Positions 1-8,633 of a stretch of 64,000 nt of DNA are shown here, piece by piece; the first letter of the stretch is position 1, and the number at the start of each line of letters is the position of its first letter. The stretch lies in assembly GCF_009617895.1 (NCBI RefSeq), contig NZ_BLAW01000001.1, forward strand, positions 3,711,001 to 3,775,000. Direction: 5' to 3'. A program made the position numbers and the translations under genes. Source of the DNA: Prolixibacter sp. SD074. GTDB lineage: Bacteria > Bacteroidota > Bacteroidia > Bacteroidales > Prolixibacteraceae. The notes below the pieces were generated by a model. It was given only the letters and a program-made list of their open reading frames with translations. It was not told the DNA's origin and did no database searches.

Positions 1-1007
1 GTAAGTCCTTTAGAGGTCAAATATCGGATCAAGGTGCTTTTTACCGGAAAGCCATTGGCATCCAAGCCGGAAAATTTCAGCGAACTTCGGTGGTTCCATT
101 CCTTCTGCAGTTCCGGAAGACAAATATTGAGGTAAATGAAATGGCCGTTTTCCCGTAAGGTTTTACTGAAATCGTTTTGATATCGGTTCCCGTTTAGGGT
201 GAATTGGGCAACCTGATTAGGGGCGGGCATGGAAGTGTGAAACTGTCGGTATAGTTCGCGACCAATTGGCGCCATAGGAATAATGATAAGTACGACAGCT
301 CCACTCCAAACGTATTTTCGCAACCTTACCGGAATTTCCCGGTAGGTGGAGAACGGAAGCAAAATTAACGCCGCAAAGAGCGTCAGTAATCCGAGTAACG
401 AGTGTAGCCAGAAGTTGAAAAACAATAAAAACAGGACTCCGGCAAGTCGTAAAATTTGACGTGCATACCAATTGTTTGCCCGGTAACGGAAAATTTGCTG
501 AAACAGGAAAAACAGGGCAAAGTTAACCAGCAACGAATGGGCAATGTGCGGATTGAGTGTAGCGTCTCTTATGTCTGTTATTCCGATGCTTTCGCGAAAA
601 TTCCATCGTACAAAAGCGACCAGCGAACTTATAACGACACCTAGAACGAGCGCGTAAAGAATGCGGTTTAGTTGTTCTCGGCTTATTGGAAGGTAGGCAA
701 CGGCTGCCGGGATCAGGAACCAAAAAACATTGCGCCTGATTTCGTCGATGGCATTGGCCGGATGATGAGTACCTATCGCCCAGATTAGGTATAGAAGGAA
801 AATGCCGGACGGGAAAACAGGGAGTGGATTTTTACGAAACAGGTTAAATTTTTCGTTAGGAGAAATAATCAGCCATGAAAAAACAAAAATCAGAACGGTG
901 ATAATACTGACCAGTGCTTCGGAGAAAGGCAGGACAAGTGCCAATGACATCAGCATTCCTTCCATTATGAGAAGCTTTGTTGGTTTGATGTCCCGGATTT
1001 GCTGCAT
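1..1007 (-). CDS. O-antigen ligase/polymerase-like membrane protein (C-terminus cut by window edge)
   Basis: About 335 residues are visible; the 3' end lies outside the window. The protein starts at ATG 1005-1007, preceded in frame by a TAA four codons upstream, so no earlier start is possible. It begins MQQIRDIKPTKLLIMEGML and consists of successive hydrophobic segments (roughly residues 15-55, 65-80, 95-140, 160-215) with short charged loops, followed by a long extracytoplasmic region from about residue 250. This pattern, with the early PFSEAL-type segment, resembles the Wzy/WaaL O-antigen ligase family found in Bacteroidota surface-polysaccharide loci. The substrate cannot be told. Assignment rests on topology and general resemblance, not on a clear motif. 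Confidence 0.6.
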   Translation of the reverse strand, partial: MQQIRDIKPTKLLIMEGMLMSLALVLPFSEALVSIITVLIFVFSWLIISPNEKFNLFRKNPLPVFPSGIFLLYLIWAIGTHHPANAIDEIRRNVFWFLIPAAVAYLPISREQLNRILYALVLGVVISSLVAFVRWNFRESIGITDIRDATLNPHIAHSLLVNFALFFLFQQIFRYRANNWYARQILRLAGVLFLLFFNFWLHSLLGLLTLFAALILLPFSTYREIPVRLRKYVWSGAVVLIIIPMAPIGRELYRQFHTSMPAPNQVAQFTLNGNRYQNDFSKTLRENGHFIYLNICLPELQKEWNHRSSLKFSGLDANGFPVKSTLIRYLTSKGL

Positions 1008-1086
1008 GGTTCGCTGTTAAGCCGAAGAGTATCTTTTAAACTATCTGATGAAAGCAAACATAGCAAAAATATAGACATCTGGCATA

Positions 1087-1120
1087 CAAAAAACCCGCCC
1101 CCAAACCTGGGAACGGGCTT
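1087..1120 (-). terminator. Rho-independent terminator of dnaK
   Basis: On the minus strand a GC-rich inverted repeat (GCCCGTTCCC with GGGGGCGGG) is followed by a run of T. It lies about 25 bases after the dnaK stop codon. Confidence 0.75.
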
Positions 1121-1144
1121 AAATGTGGAATATATATTGAGTGC

Positions 1145-3070
1145 TTATTTGACTTCCTCGAAATCTACATCCGTTACTTCGTCGTCGTCACCGCCTTTTT
1201 GCTGGCCTCCGGCCTGTTGGGCACCGGCTTGTCCGTCCTGTGGGTTAGCCTGGGCATTGGCTTCAGCATTGGTTGCATTGTACATCTCCTGTGAAGCAGC
1301 CTGGAAAACCTGGTTCAATTCGGCAGTCGCGGTATCGATAGCTGCCAAATCCTGGTTTTTGTGTGCTTCTTTCAGTTTCTTCAATGCTTCTTCAATCGGA
1401 GCCTTTTTGTCAGCCGGCAATTTGTCGCCGAACTCTTTCATCTGTTTTTCCGTCTGGAAAATCAGACCATCCGCCTGGTTCAGCTTGTCGATTTTTTCAC
1501 GGGCTTGTTTGTCAGCTTCAGCATTGGCTTCAGCCTCCTGCTTCATCCGTTTGATTTCGTCATCGCTCAGACCAGACGAGGCTTCGATACGAATCGATTG
1601 CTCTTTGCCGGTCGCTTTATCTTTTGCCATTACGTGCAAAATACCGTTGGCGTCGATATCGAAGGTTACTTCAATCTGTGGTACGCCGCGCGGTGCCGGT
1701 GGCAGTCCGTCGAGGTGGAAACGCCCGATGGATTTGTTTCCGGTAGCCATTGGACGTTCACCCTGCAGTACATGGATTTCAACTGACGGCTGATTGTCGG
1801 CTGCCGTGGTAAAGGTTTCCGTTTTCTTCGTCGGGATGGTAGTATTGGCCTCAATCAGTTTGGTCATCACACCACCCATGGTTTCGATACCGAGTGACAG
1901 CGGAGTTACGTCGAGCAACAGCACGTCTTTTACTTCACCGGTCAGTACACCACCCTGGATAGCTGCACCAATGGCAACAACCTCGTCGGGGTTAACCCCT
2001 TTCGAAGGATTCCTGCCAAACAGCTCTTTCACTTTTTCCTGTACGGCAGGGATACGGGTTGAACCACCTACGAGAATTACCTCATCAATGTCAGCAGCCG
2101 AAACGCCTGCATTTTTCATCGCACGACGGCAAGGCTCTACTGTTGCTGTAATCAGCGAATCAGCCAGACTTTCAAACTGTGCGCGTGACAGGGTTTTCAC
2201 CAGGTGTTTCGGAATACCATTCACCGGCATAATATACGGCAGGTTGATTTCAGTTGAAGTTGAGCTCGACAACTCGATTTTTGCTTTCTCTGCAGCTTCT
2301 TTCAAACGCTGAAGAGCCATCGGGTCCTGACGTAAATCAACACCTTCTTCTTCTTTAAAGCTGTCAGCCAGCCAGTCGATAACAACCTGGTCGAAGTCAT
2401 CACCACCCAGGTGAGTATCACCATCGGTTGATTTTACTTCAAATACGCCGTCGCCCAGTTCCAGTATCGAAATATCGAAGGTACCACCACCGAGGTCGAA
2501 TACGGCGATTTTCATATCGCGGTCACGCTTATCAAGGCCATATGCCAACGAAGCAGCAGTAGGTTCATTGATGATACGACGAACTTTCAATCCGGCGATT
2601 TCACCAGCCTCTTTAGTTGCCTGACGCTGCGAGTCGTTGAAGTAAGCCGGAACCGTAATAACGGCTTCAGTAACTTCCTGTCCCAGGTAATCTTCAGCGG
2701 TTTTCTTCATTTTCTGAAGAACCATGGCTGAAATTTCCTGAGGAGAATACATTCGGTCGTCGATTTTTACGCGCGGGGTATTGTTATCTCCTTTAATAAC
2801 TTCATAAGAAACACGCTTCACTTCTTTTTGAACCTGATCAAACGTTTCTCCCATGAAGCGTTTGATGGAGAATACGGTTTTATGAGGATTGGTGATGGCC
2901 TGACGTTTGGCCGGGTCACCAATTTTACGTTCACCATTTTCAACAAAAGCTACAATGGATGGCGTGGTCCTTTTCCCTTCGCTGTTCGGTATAACGACCG
3001 GCTCATTTCCTTCCATTACCGAGACGCAGGAGTTTGTTGTTCCTAAGTCAATTCCAATAATTTTTCCCAT
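1145..3070 (-). CDS. dnaK: Molecular chaperone DnaK (Hsp70)
   Basis: ATP-dependent Hsp70 chaperone of the cytoplasm, which with DnaJ and GrpE folds and rescues proteins. The 641-residue product begins [18 protein letters not shown], the phosphate-binding motif of the actin-like ATPase domain (about 1-380), continues with the substrate-binding domain ([15 protein letters not shown] near 395) and ends with a Gly/Gln-rich linker and the acidic tail [14 protein letters not shown]. Length and ends are typical of Bacteroidota DnaK. A reading frame extends 15 codons upstream, but ATG 3070 matches the family start. The gene is monocistronic here, with a terminator behind it and no dnaJ or grpE nearby. 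Confidence 0.98.
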   Translation of the reverse strand: MGKIIGIDLGTTNSCVSVMEGNEPVVIPNSEGKRTTPSIVAFVENGERKIGDPAKRQAITNPHKTVFSIKRFMGETFDQVQKEVKRVSYEVIKGDNNTPRVKIDDRMYSPQEISAMVLQKMKKTAEDYLGQEVTEAVITVPAYFNDSQRQATKEAGEIAGLKVRRIINEPTAASLAYGLDKRDRDMKIAVFDLGGGTFDISILELGDGVFEVKSTDGDTHLGGDDFDQVVIDWLADSFKEEEGVDLRQDPMALQRLKEAAEKAKIELSSSTSTEINLPYIMPVNGIPKHLVKTLSRAQFESLADSLITATVEPCRRAMKNAGVSAADIDEVILVGGSTRIPAVQEKVKELFGRNPSKGVNPDEVVAIGAAIQGGVLTGEVKDVLLLDVTPLSLGIETMGGVMTKLIEANTTIPTKKTETFTTAADNQPSVEIHVLQGERPMATGNKSIGRFHLDGLPPAPRGVPQIEVTFDIDANGILHVMAKDKATGKEQSIRIEASSGLSDDEIKRMKQEAEANAEADKQAREKIDKLNQADGLIFQTEKQMKEFGDKLPADKKAPIEEALKKLKEAHKNQDLAAIDTATAELNQVFQAASQEMYNATNAEANAQANPQDGQAGAQQAGGQQKGGDDDEVTDVDFEEVK

Positions 3071-3130
3071 TACTGATAAATATTTTAATTTATACGTCTG
3101 TTTGTTTCGTTTCAATTTCGTCGTGTTGTA

Positions 3131-3147
3131 CTCAATCGTTGTGCCAA
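3131..3147 (-). promoter_or_regulatory. Possible sigma-54-like -24/-12 element upstream of dnaK
   Basis: On the minus strand the sequence reads TTGGCACAACGATTGAG. It has the GG doublet of a sigma-54 promoter with exactly ten bases to the second doublet, which is GA instead of GC. A start about 12 bases downstream would give a leader of roughly 50 bases before dnaK. The remainder of the 334-base divergent gap (3071-3404) shows nothing clear. One mismatch in a core doublet makes this weak. Confidence 0.2.
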
Positions 3148-3404
3148 TCCATTTTCACCGGTTTTTTGTGAAATATTGACACCGGTAACTGGTTTTCCCT
3201 GGGACGAATGTCATCTTTCGTGACAAAACGACAGGGTTAACGCTTTTCTGCTTCGGACGGACATTACAATGAAGGCAGTGTCAATAAAAGACTTTTATTG
3301 TGGTGGTACAGCAATGCAATTCGTAAACATTGAAATGCAGTAGGTTAATTTGTTTGTCAAAAGATTATGGTTAAATTTCTGCCTGCAAACTAAATTTAAG
3401 TCTT

Positions 3405-4529
3405 ATGAATGCTGAACACAATCCGAACCGGATTAACGAGCGTTTGGTGTCGTTGGATACTTTACGCGGATTTGATATGTTATGGATTACCGGCGGTGGG
3501 CTGCTGGTTATTTCTCTGGCGAAAGCCACCGACTGGGGCTGGCTGAACGCCATTGCCGGGCAGATGGAACATGTTCCCTGGGCCGGCTTCCATTTTTACG
3601 ATCTCATCTTTCCTTTGTTCATGTTCATTTCTGGTGTGGCTATACCCTATGCCATTACCGGGAAACTGGAAAAAGGTACCCCGAAAAGAGAATTAGTTAA
3701 CAAGGTGACCAAGCGAATGCTCACGCTGGTTATTTTCGGTTTGCTGTACAATGGCGCCTTTGAGAATGGTTTCAGTAATTTGCGCTATGCCAGTGTATTG
3801 GGACAAATTGGTCTGGCTTACTTTTTTGCGGCTTTAATCGTGATGAATACGAACCGCGTGCAAACCCGCCTGTTTTGGCTGGGTGGCATTTTACTGGTGA
3901 TTGCTTTGCTGCAATTGGTGGTTCCGGTTCCGGGATTTGGTGCTGGTGAGATGACCAAAGTTGGTAGCATCAACTCATGGATTGATCAGCATTTCCTACC
4001 GGGAAAATTGTACGGTGGAACATTTGATCCCGAAGGATTATTGTGTATTGTCTCTGCCTCTGCTGTTACCTTGATGGGCTCACTGGCCGGAACGATTCTG
4101 CGTGATGGAAAAGCGGCCAACAGCCGTAAAGCCGGTCTCCTGGTTATCACCGGCGCTGCTTTAGTCGTTGTGGCACTGTTGCTTTCTACCTTTTATCCGA
4201 TAATCAAAGCCATGTGGACGGTTCCGTTCGATTTTCTGACGGCCGGCGTTAGTTTTCTTTTGCTGTCGTTGTTTTATTACATCGTTGATGTGAAGAAATG
4301 GCGGGGATGGATTTTATTTTTTCAGGTTATTGGCCTGAACTCCATTACCATTTACCTGTTTGTCCGGATTTTTGGCAACGGCATACTCGATGTTTCGAAA
4401 TTCGTCCTGGGTTGGTTGGCCAATCCGGCCGGCGATTTTGGCATGGTCATCCTCACCATTGGCGGCATTGCCTTCGAGTGGGCGTTTTTGTATTTCCTGT
4501 ACAAGCGGAAAATATTCCTGAGGGTTTAA
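3405..4529 (+). CDS. DUF5009 / HGSNAT-like membrane acyltransferase
   Basis: A 374-residue polytopic membrane protein starting MNAEHNPNRINERLVSLDTLRGFDM. The SLDtLRGFdm opening after a short cytoplasmic tail, the repeated hydrophobic helices (about ten), and motifs such as FHFYDLIFPLFMFISGVAIPYA match the DUF5009 family, related to heparan-alpha-glucosaminide N-acetyltransferase and bacterial NagX. Members transfer acetyl groups across the membrane to amino sugars, so a role in cell-wall or glycan sugar modification is likely, but the substrate is unknown. It stands alone, divergent from dnaK, and is followed by a terminator. Confidence 0.85.
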   Translation: MNAEHNPNRINERLVSLDTLRGFDMLWITGGGLLVISLAKATDWGWLNAIAGQMEHVPWAGFHFYDLIFPLFMFISGVAIPYAITGKLEKGTPKRELVNKVTKRMLTLVIFGLLYNGAFENGFSNLRYASVLGQIGLAYFFAALIVMNTNRVQTRLFWLGGILLVIALLQLVVPVPGFGAGEMTKVGSINSWIDQHFLPGKLYGGTFDPEGLLCIVSASAVTLMGSLAGTILRDGKAANSRKAGLLVITGAALVVVALLLSTFYPIIKAMWTVPFDFLTAGVSFLLLSLFYYIVDVKKWRGWILFFQVIGLNSITIYLFVRIFGNGILDVSKFVLGWLANPAGDFGMVILTIGGIAFEWAFLYFLYKRKIFLRV

Positions 4530-4554
4530 ATTCGTTGGTTGGTAATACGAATGC

Positions 4555-4594
4555 GAAAAAAGGGGGCTTCTGATAAAAAAGCGTCCCCTTTTTC
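4555..4594 (+). terminator. Terminator after the DUF5009 gene
   Basis: Inverted repeat GAAAAAAGGGG / CCCCTTTTTC ending in a T-rich stretch, 25 bases after the stop codon. The A/T symmetry could let it work on both strands. Confidence 0.65.
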
Positions 4595-4633
4595 TTTCGA
4601 CCAATAAAAATTATTCCCCCATGTAAAAAAATA

Positions 4634-4725
4634 TTATTCGTCCGATGAGGCGTCCGGCGGAGGCGTCTGGTCGTTGTCGTTGCGGGTTTGCCGTGCCTTT
4701 ACATAAAGTTTGATCCCTGTCAGGC
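4634..4725 (-). pseudogene. Possible 3' remnant of an ORF interrupted by the insertion sequence
   Basis: On the minus strand the left flank of the IS reads through ...LTGIKLYVKARQTRNDND...DASSDE to a TAA at 4634-4636, which looks like an acidic protein tail. Joining the two flanks across one copy of the direct repeat keeps the frame open into 6129-6190, where a TAA is met. The rebuilt ORF is therefore only about 46 codons, with an ATG 35 codons from the end. The product is not recognised, and chance openness cannot be excluded. Confidence 0.2.
4714..4725 (+). repeat. Left flanking direct repeat of the IS
   Basis: TCCCTGTCAGGC abuts the left inverted repeat. The copy at 6129-6140 differs at one base. 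Including the bases TTGA before it, the shared word is longer (TTGATCCCTGTCA occurs at both ends). Confidence 0.55.
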
Positions 4726-4745
4726 TCACTTCAATATTAGGGTGG
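4726..4745 (+). repeat. Left terminal inverted repeat (IRL)
   Basis: TCACTTCAATATTAGGGTGG. Its reverse complement matches the right end at 16 of 20 positions. Confidence 0.65.
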
Positions 4746-4771
4746 GCAACAAAAAATTCTACTTTTATGTC

Positions 4772-5143
4772 ATGGAAATAGAAAGCTTACTACGTTACTT
4801 ATTGCCCCAGGAAATATTTGAATACTTTGATTTGATTGATTTCAAGGAAGTAGAAGGTGGACAATTAGAGCTACATTTAAATGAAAAGTCAATTAAGCCC
4901 TTGGAGCACGCTGATAAAGAGCTGGTTTCAAATGGATTCGACGAGCCTGTCCGTATCCAAGATTTTCCGTTAAGGGACAAGACAGTCTATTTTGTCGTCA
5001 GGCGACGAAAATGGAAGGACAAGCACACAGGAAAGATCTATAGTTCCCGATGGGATTTAATAGCCAAAGGCACCAGCTACACCAAAGAGTTTGCTGCTTT
5101 TTTAAAAGGGTTACTTGGACAAATACCCGATAAGTTCGAATAG
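4772..5143 (+). CDS. ISAon1-type transposase N-terminal region protein (OrfA)
   Basis: A 123-residue protein from ATG 4772 (MEIESLLRYLLPQEIFEYF). It has the LLP..iFeYFdl and DFPLRDKTVYFVVRRRKW motifs of the small N-terminal ORF of ISAon1-family elements, probably the DNA-binding part. Upstream in-frame codons reach 4688, outside the left inverted repeat, so the start inside the element is preferred. It overlaps OrfB by 29 bases. The two frames differ by +1, so translational coupling or a +1 frameshift near ATACCCGAT (about 5120) could join them. Confidence 0.75.
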   Translation: MEIESLLRYLLPQEIFEYFDLIDFKEVEGGQLELHLNEKSIKPLEHADKELVSNGFDEPVRIQDFPLRDKTVYFVVRRRKWKDKHTGKIYSSRWDLIAKGTSYTKEFAAFLKGLLGQIPDKFE

Positions 5144-6098
5144 CTTAGAGAAACATTATTATATCAACGGAGATTATTTTGGGCAACAATACAAGGATCA
5201 TTTGAGCGATTTTCATGAATGGGAACAGAAGTCCCATTCAAAGGATTGGATCCTTTTTCCAGGGAATATAGGGACACGATTGAGTATCGATGAAACAGCA
5301 CTTACCAATGGAGAACTTTACACCGTGGTGACCAATAAGGCAGGGAAAGGGAAAAAGGGCTCTTTAGTGGCCATGATAGAAGGGACAGAGGCAGGGAAAG
5401 TTATTGAAGTTTTAGATAAGATATCAGAAGAAGAAAGAAATGCAGTTGAAGAGGTAACACTGGATATGGCCAGTTCCATGCGAAAAATAGTAAAAAGTTG
5501 TTTTCCAAAAGCCAGCCGGGTTATTGACCGCTTTCATGTCCAGAAACTGGCCTATGATGCATTGCAGGAGATACGTATCAAACACCGTTGGGATGCCATT
5601 AATGAAGAAACCAATGCAATTGAAAATGCAAAAGCTGATGGCGTAAAATATATCCCTGAAGTTTTAAGCAATGGAGACACTAAAAAACAACTTCTGGCCC
5701 GTAGCCGGTATTTATTGTTTAAATCAGGGGATAAATGGACTGACAAGCAAAAGAAAAGAGCTGCTGTATTGTTTGAGCTTTATCCCGACATTAAAGAAGC
5801 ATATTCCCTGACACATTCATTAAGAATGATATTTTTGAAAAACACGGACAAGAAAGTAGCTTATACTAAAATGGCCAGGTGGTTCAACGATGTTACTGAA
5901 TCCGGTTTTAAATCTTTCAATACCATATCTGCTACATTCTATGCGCATTATCCTGAAATATTAAACTTCTTTGACAACCGAAGCACTAATGCTTCTGCTG
6001 AATCATTTAATGCCAAACTTAAAGCTTTCCGTGCAACTCAAAGAGGAGTTGTCGATATTGAATTTTTCCTTTTCAGAGTGGCTAAGATTTATGCGTAA
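5115..6098 (+). CDS. ISL3-family DDE transposase (OrfB)
   Basis: About 327 residues carrying the RNase H-like transposase core. The acids are visible in TRLSIDETALTNGELY (first Asp), KASRVIDRFHVQKLAYDAL (second Asp) and STNASAESFNAKLKAFR (Glu), the arrangement of DDE_Tnp_ISL3. The only initiator near the front of this frame is TTG 5115, inside OrfA, which suggests coupling or frameshifting instead of independent initiation. The frame is intact to its stop, 11 bases before the right inverted repeat, so the element could be active. Confidence 0.85.
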   Translation: MDKYPISSNSLEKHYYINGDYFGQQYKDHLSDFHEWEQKSHSKDWILFPGNIGTRLSIDETALTNGELYTVVTNKAGKGKKGSLVAMIEGTEAGKVIEVLDKISEEERNAVEEVTLDMASSMRKIVKSCFPKASRVIDRFHVQKLAYDALQEIRIKHRWDAINEETNAIENAKADGVKYIPEVLSNGDTKKQLLARSRYLLFKSGDKWTDKQKKRAAVLFELYPDIKEAYSLTHSLRMIFLKNTDKKVAYTKMARWFNDVTESGFKSFNTISATFYAHYPEILNFFDNRSTNASAESFNAKLKAFRATQRGVVDIEFFLFRVAKIYA

Positions 6099-6108
6099 TC
6101 TAAAAAAT

Positions 6109-6128
6109 CCACCCCAATTATGAATTGA
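6109..6128 (+). repeat. Right terminal inverted repeat (IRR)
   Basis: CCACCCCAATTATGAATTGA, the imperfect inverse of the left end at 4726-4745. Confidence 0.65.
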
Positions 6129-6140
6129 TCCCTGTCAAGC
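6129..6140 (+). repeat. Right flanking direct repeat of the IS
   Basis: TCCCTGTCAAGC, matching the left flank 4714-4725 at 11 of 12 bases. The following 270 bases to panB hold no recognisable gene and presumably include the panB promoter. Confidence 0.5.
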
Positions 6141-6412
6141 ATAGGGTCGAGGTCATTCCCCGGAGATTTAAGTTATCATCCGAAACGTTTTTTTAATCCC
6201 TACCGGCGGTTCCGGTTGTCAACCGGCAATGGGTTGGCTGCCATAGGCCGGAAGCCTGATATTCGAAAACTGGTTTTTGGATAACTTCTTACGATGTCCC
6301 GGGATTCGCCGGAATGGTTAGCGGTGATATTTCCCGATTTATGGAGGCAATAAGGTGACGGAGCCAAAGCTTTTTGGTAATTTTGTAGGCTACAAATCAA
6401 TCTTGAGTGATC

Positions 6413-7228
6413 ATGTCAGTACATAAAGAAGTAAAACGGGTAACAACCCATGTCCTGTCGGAGATGAAGCTGCGGGGGGAGAAGATTTCGATGCTTACTG
6501 CGTACGATTATAGTATGGCCCGCCTGGTGGATGAAGCTGGTCTGGATGTGATTTTGGTAGGCGACTCGGCCTCGAATGTGATGGCCGGAAACGAAACCAC
6601 TCTGCCCATTACGCTTGATCAGATGATTTATCACGGTAAATCAGTGGTGAAAGCGGTGAACCGTGCTTTGGTGGTGGTCGATTTGCCTTTCGGTACGTAC
6701 CAGGGCGACTCGAAAGGGGCGTTGATTTCTTCTATCCGTATCATGAAGGAAACGCATGCCGACGCGGTGAAAATGGAAGGCGGCAAGGAGGTGATTCAAT
6801 CGGTAGAGCGCATTCTTTCGGCAGGTATCCCGGTGATGGGACATCTGGGGTTGATGCCGCAATCGATTCATAAATATGGTACCTACACCGTTCGCGCCAA
6901 GCAGGATGCCGAAGCTGAGAAACTAATTGAAGATGCCCGTTTGTTGGAAGAAGCCGGTTGTTTTGCTATTGTGCTCGAAAAAATTCCGGCTGCCCTGGGC
7001 GAACGTGTTGCCAAAGAGCTTAAGATTCCGGTTATCGGAATTGGTGCCGGCGGCGGTGTTGACGGGCAGGTTTTGGTTATCCACGACATGCTGGGCATTA
7101 CACAGGAATTTTCTCCCCGCTTTTTGCGTCGCTACCACAACCTGGCCACCGAGATAAAAGGCGCTGTGGGGAATTACATCCAGGACGTAAAATCGCGGGA
7201 TTTCCCGAACGACAAAGAACAATATTGA
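6413..7228 (+). CDS. panB: 3-methyl-2-oxobutanoate hydroxymethyltransferase (ketopantoate hydroxymethyltransferase)
   Basis: Catalyses the first committed step of pantothenate (coenzyme A) synthesis: 5,10-methylene-THF plus 2-oxoisovalerate gives ketopantoate. The 271-residue TIM-barrel protein shows the metal site ([13 protein letters not shown]), [24 protein letters not shown], and the catalytic Glu in IVLEKIPA, and ends with [11 protein letters not shown]. The frame opens at a GTG two codons earlier (6407), but ATG 6413 gives [15 protein letters not shown] and fits better. No other pantothenate genes are adjacent. It is followed after 66 bases by the pseudouridine synthase and may be cotranscribed. 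Confidence 0.95.
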   Translation: MSVHKEVKRVTTHVLSEMKLRGEKISMLTAYDYSMARLVDEAGLDVILVGDSASNVMAGNETTLPITLDQMIYHGKSVVKAVNRALVVVDLPFGTYQGDSKGALISSIRIMKETHADAVKMEGGKEVIQSVERILSAGIPVMGHLGLMPQSIHKYGTYTVRAKQDAEAEKLIEDARLLEEAGCFAIVLEKIPAALGERVAKELKIPVIGIGAGGGVDGQVLVIHDMLGITQEFSPRFLRRYHNLATEIKGAVGNYIQDVKSRDFPNDKEQY

Positions 7229-7294
7229 TATATTTCAGCACAGGTCAGTGAGCGTTCGCTGATCTGCGTTTTTGCCTTTTCACAATACTCAGAT

Positions 7295-7969
7295 ATGGAG
7301 GTTTTATACGAGGACAACCACATTATTGCCGTGAACAAGCGCTGCGGAGATATTGTACAAGGCGACAAAACCGGTGATCCGACACTGGGTGACGATGTGA
7401 AGGCTTATCTGAAGAAGAAATACAATAAACCAGGTGATGTGTTTCTGGGCGTAACACATCGCCTCGATCGTCCAACCAGTGGGATTGTGCTGTTTGCGCG
7501 TACCTCCAAAGCGCTGGCCCGGCTGAATAAACTATTCAGCAATAAAGGAGAAATCCGGAAAACATATTGGGCGGTAGTCGACAAGCGGCCCGCCAACGAC
7601 GAGGATACATTGGAGCATTGGTTAGTGCGATATCCCGAAAAAAACAAGTCGGTGGCCTATAGCAGTCGTCGTGTTAACGGCAAAGCAGCCTCGCTAAGCT
7701 ATCGCTATCTGGCCTCGTCCGATCGGTACCATTTACTGGAAATAGCGCTACACACCGGGCGCCACCACCAAATCAGGGCGCAACTGGCTGCGGTGGGCCT
7801 GCACATCAAAGGTGATTTGAAATACGGTTTCCCGCGCTCGAATAAAGACGCAGGTATCCATTTGCATGCCCGGAGCATTGAATTGCCCCATCCGGTAAGC
7901 CAGGAAAAAATATCAATAACAGCGCCCCCTCCCCGTGACGCTGTTTGGGCCTGTTTTTCTAAATTGTAG
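7295..7969 (+). CDS. RluA-family pseudouridine synthase
   Basis: Converts uridine to pseudouridine in rRNA or tRNA. The 224-residue catalytic domain has the family signature THRLDRPTSGIVLFA with the nucleophilic Asp, KTYWAVV, and TGRHHQIRAQLA near the C-terminus. There is no N-terminal S4 domain, so it is closest in layout to RluA/TruC-type enzymes; the target base cannot be deduced. It ends three bases before the convergent cytidine deaminase. Confidence 0.93.
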   Translation: MEVLYEDNHIIAVNKRCGDIVQGDKTGDPTLGDDVKAYLKKKYNKPGDVFLGVTHRLDRPTSGIVLFARTSKALARLNKLFSNKGEIRKTYWAVVDKRPANDEDTLEHWLVRYPEKNKSVAYSSRRVNGKAASLSYRYLASSDRYHLLEIALHTGRHHQIRAQLAAVGLHIKGDLKYGFPRSNKDAGIHLHARSIELPHPVSQEKISITAPPPRDAVWACFSKL

Positions 7970-7972
7970 CGA

Positions 7973-8455
7973 TTAATCCAGGGCTTCTTTCCGGAATCTC
8001 AGCGGTAACAGATTATCTATTCCGTTAAGCACTTCAATTCGGTCGTGTCCGTCGAGAATAATGCGGATCGGTTTTTCAAACCGGTCCTCGAACTCAGCCA
8101 TTACCTGGCGGCAACTCCCGCATGGTTTGACGGTGTTGTCAACCAAAAGTTCCTGTTTCAGTGCCGATATGGCTATCATGCTAACGGGAACATTCGGGAA
8201 CTGGGCACTGGCATAAAAGAGTGCGGTTCGTTCGGCACACAATCCGGACGGATAGGCTGCATTCTCCTGGTTGTTTCCGGTGACGGTTTGGCCATTTTCC
8301 AACAAAACAGCAGCACCAACTTTAAAACCGGAATACGGAGAATAAGCGTTTTTGGAAGCTTCGCGAGCTTTTTGTAAAAGCTCCTGTTCGGTAGCCGGCA
8401 ATTCTTCAATACCGGAATATTCGGTCAGTGCAATTCTGAAAACGATCTCTTTCAC
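7973..8455 (-). CDS. cdd: Cytidine deaminase
   Basis: Zinc-dependent deamination of cytidine and deoxycytidine to uridine forms for pyrimidine salvage. The zinc ligands and catalytic Glu are in SGLCAERTALF and VKPCGSCRQVMAEF, and the substrate region in AYSPYSGFKVGAAVLLENG; the 160-residue length fits the tetrameric class. Two GTG codons are possible starts (8497 and 8455). The inner one gives MKEIVFRIALTEYSG, which resembles relatives; the longer form would add 14 atypical residues. It converges with the pseudouridine synthase gene. Confidence 0.93.
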   Translation of the reverse strand: MKEIVFRIALTEYSGIEELPATEQELLQKAREASKNAYSPYSGFKVGAAVLLENGQTVTGNNQENAAYPSGLCAERTALFYASAQFPNVPVSMIAISALKQELLVDNTVKPCGSCRQVMAEFEDRFEKPIRIILDGHDRIEVLNGIDNLLPLRFRKEALD

Positions 8456-8633
8456 GAAAAAATAATTATGCTGGTAACGTGAACCGGAAGGCCCCACCTG
8501 TATTTGCAGTTAAAAGCAGGAGCTCCGTAATTGGTATACCATGTTTGGTTCAAATTTACAATTTCTGCGCGAATGCTATCATTCTCCTGCGGTGGAACCT
8601 CTTTTTTTTTATTTTTGGGATAAAATCGAAAAT

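Larger units (their letters stand above)
4726..6128 (+). mobile_element. ISL3-type (ISAon1-like) insertion sequence, apparently intact
   Basis: A 1403-bp element bounded by imperfect 20-bp terminal inverted repeats (16 of 20 match), flanked by a 12-bp direct repeat (11 of 12 match), and carrying two overlapping ORFs that together make an ISL3-class DDE transposase. All three catalytic acids seem to be present. The two-ORF layout with a separate N-terminal protein is that of the ISAon1 group of Bacteroidota. Target duplications in ISL3 are usually about 8 bp, so the exact boundaries may be off by a few bases. Confidence 0.8.

Noticed and set aside
6200-6400. 66-codon minus-strand ORF upstream of panB
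   Set aside because: No protein-like pattern or recognised motif, and it lies where the panB promoter should be.
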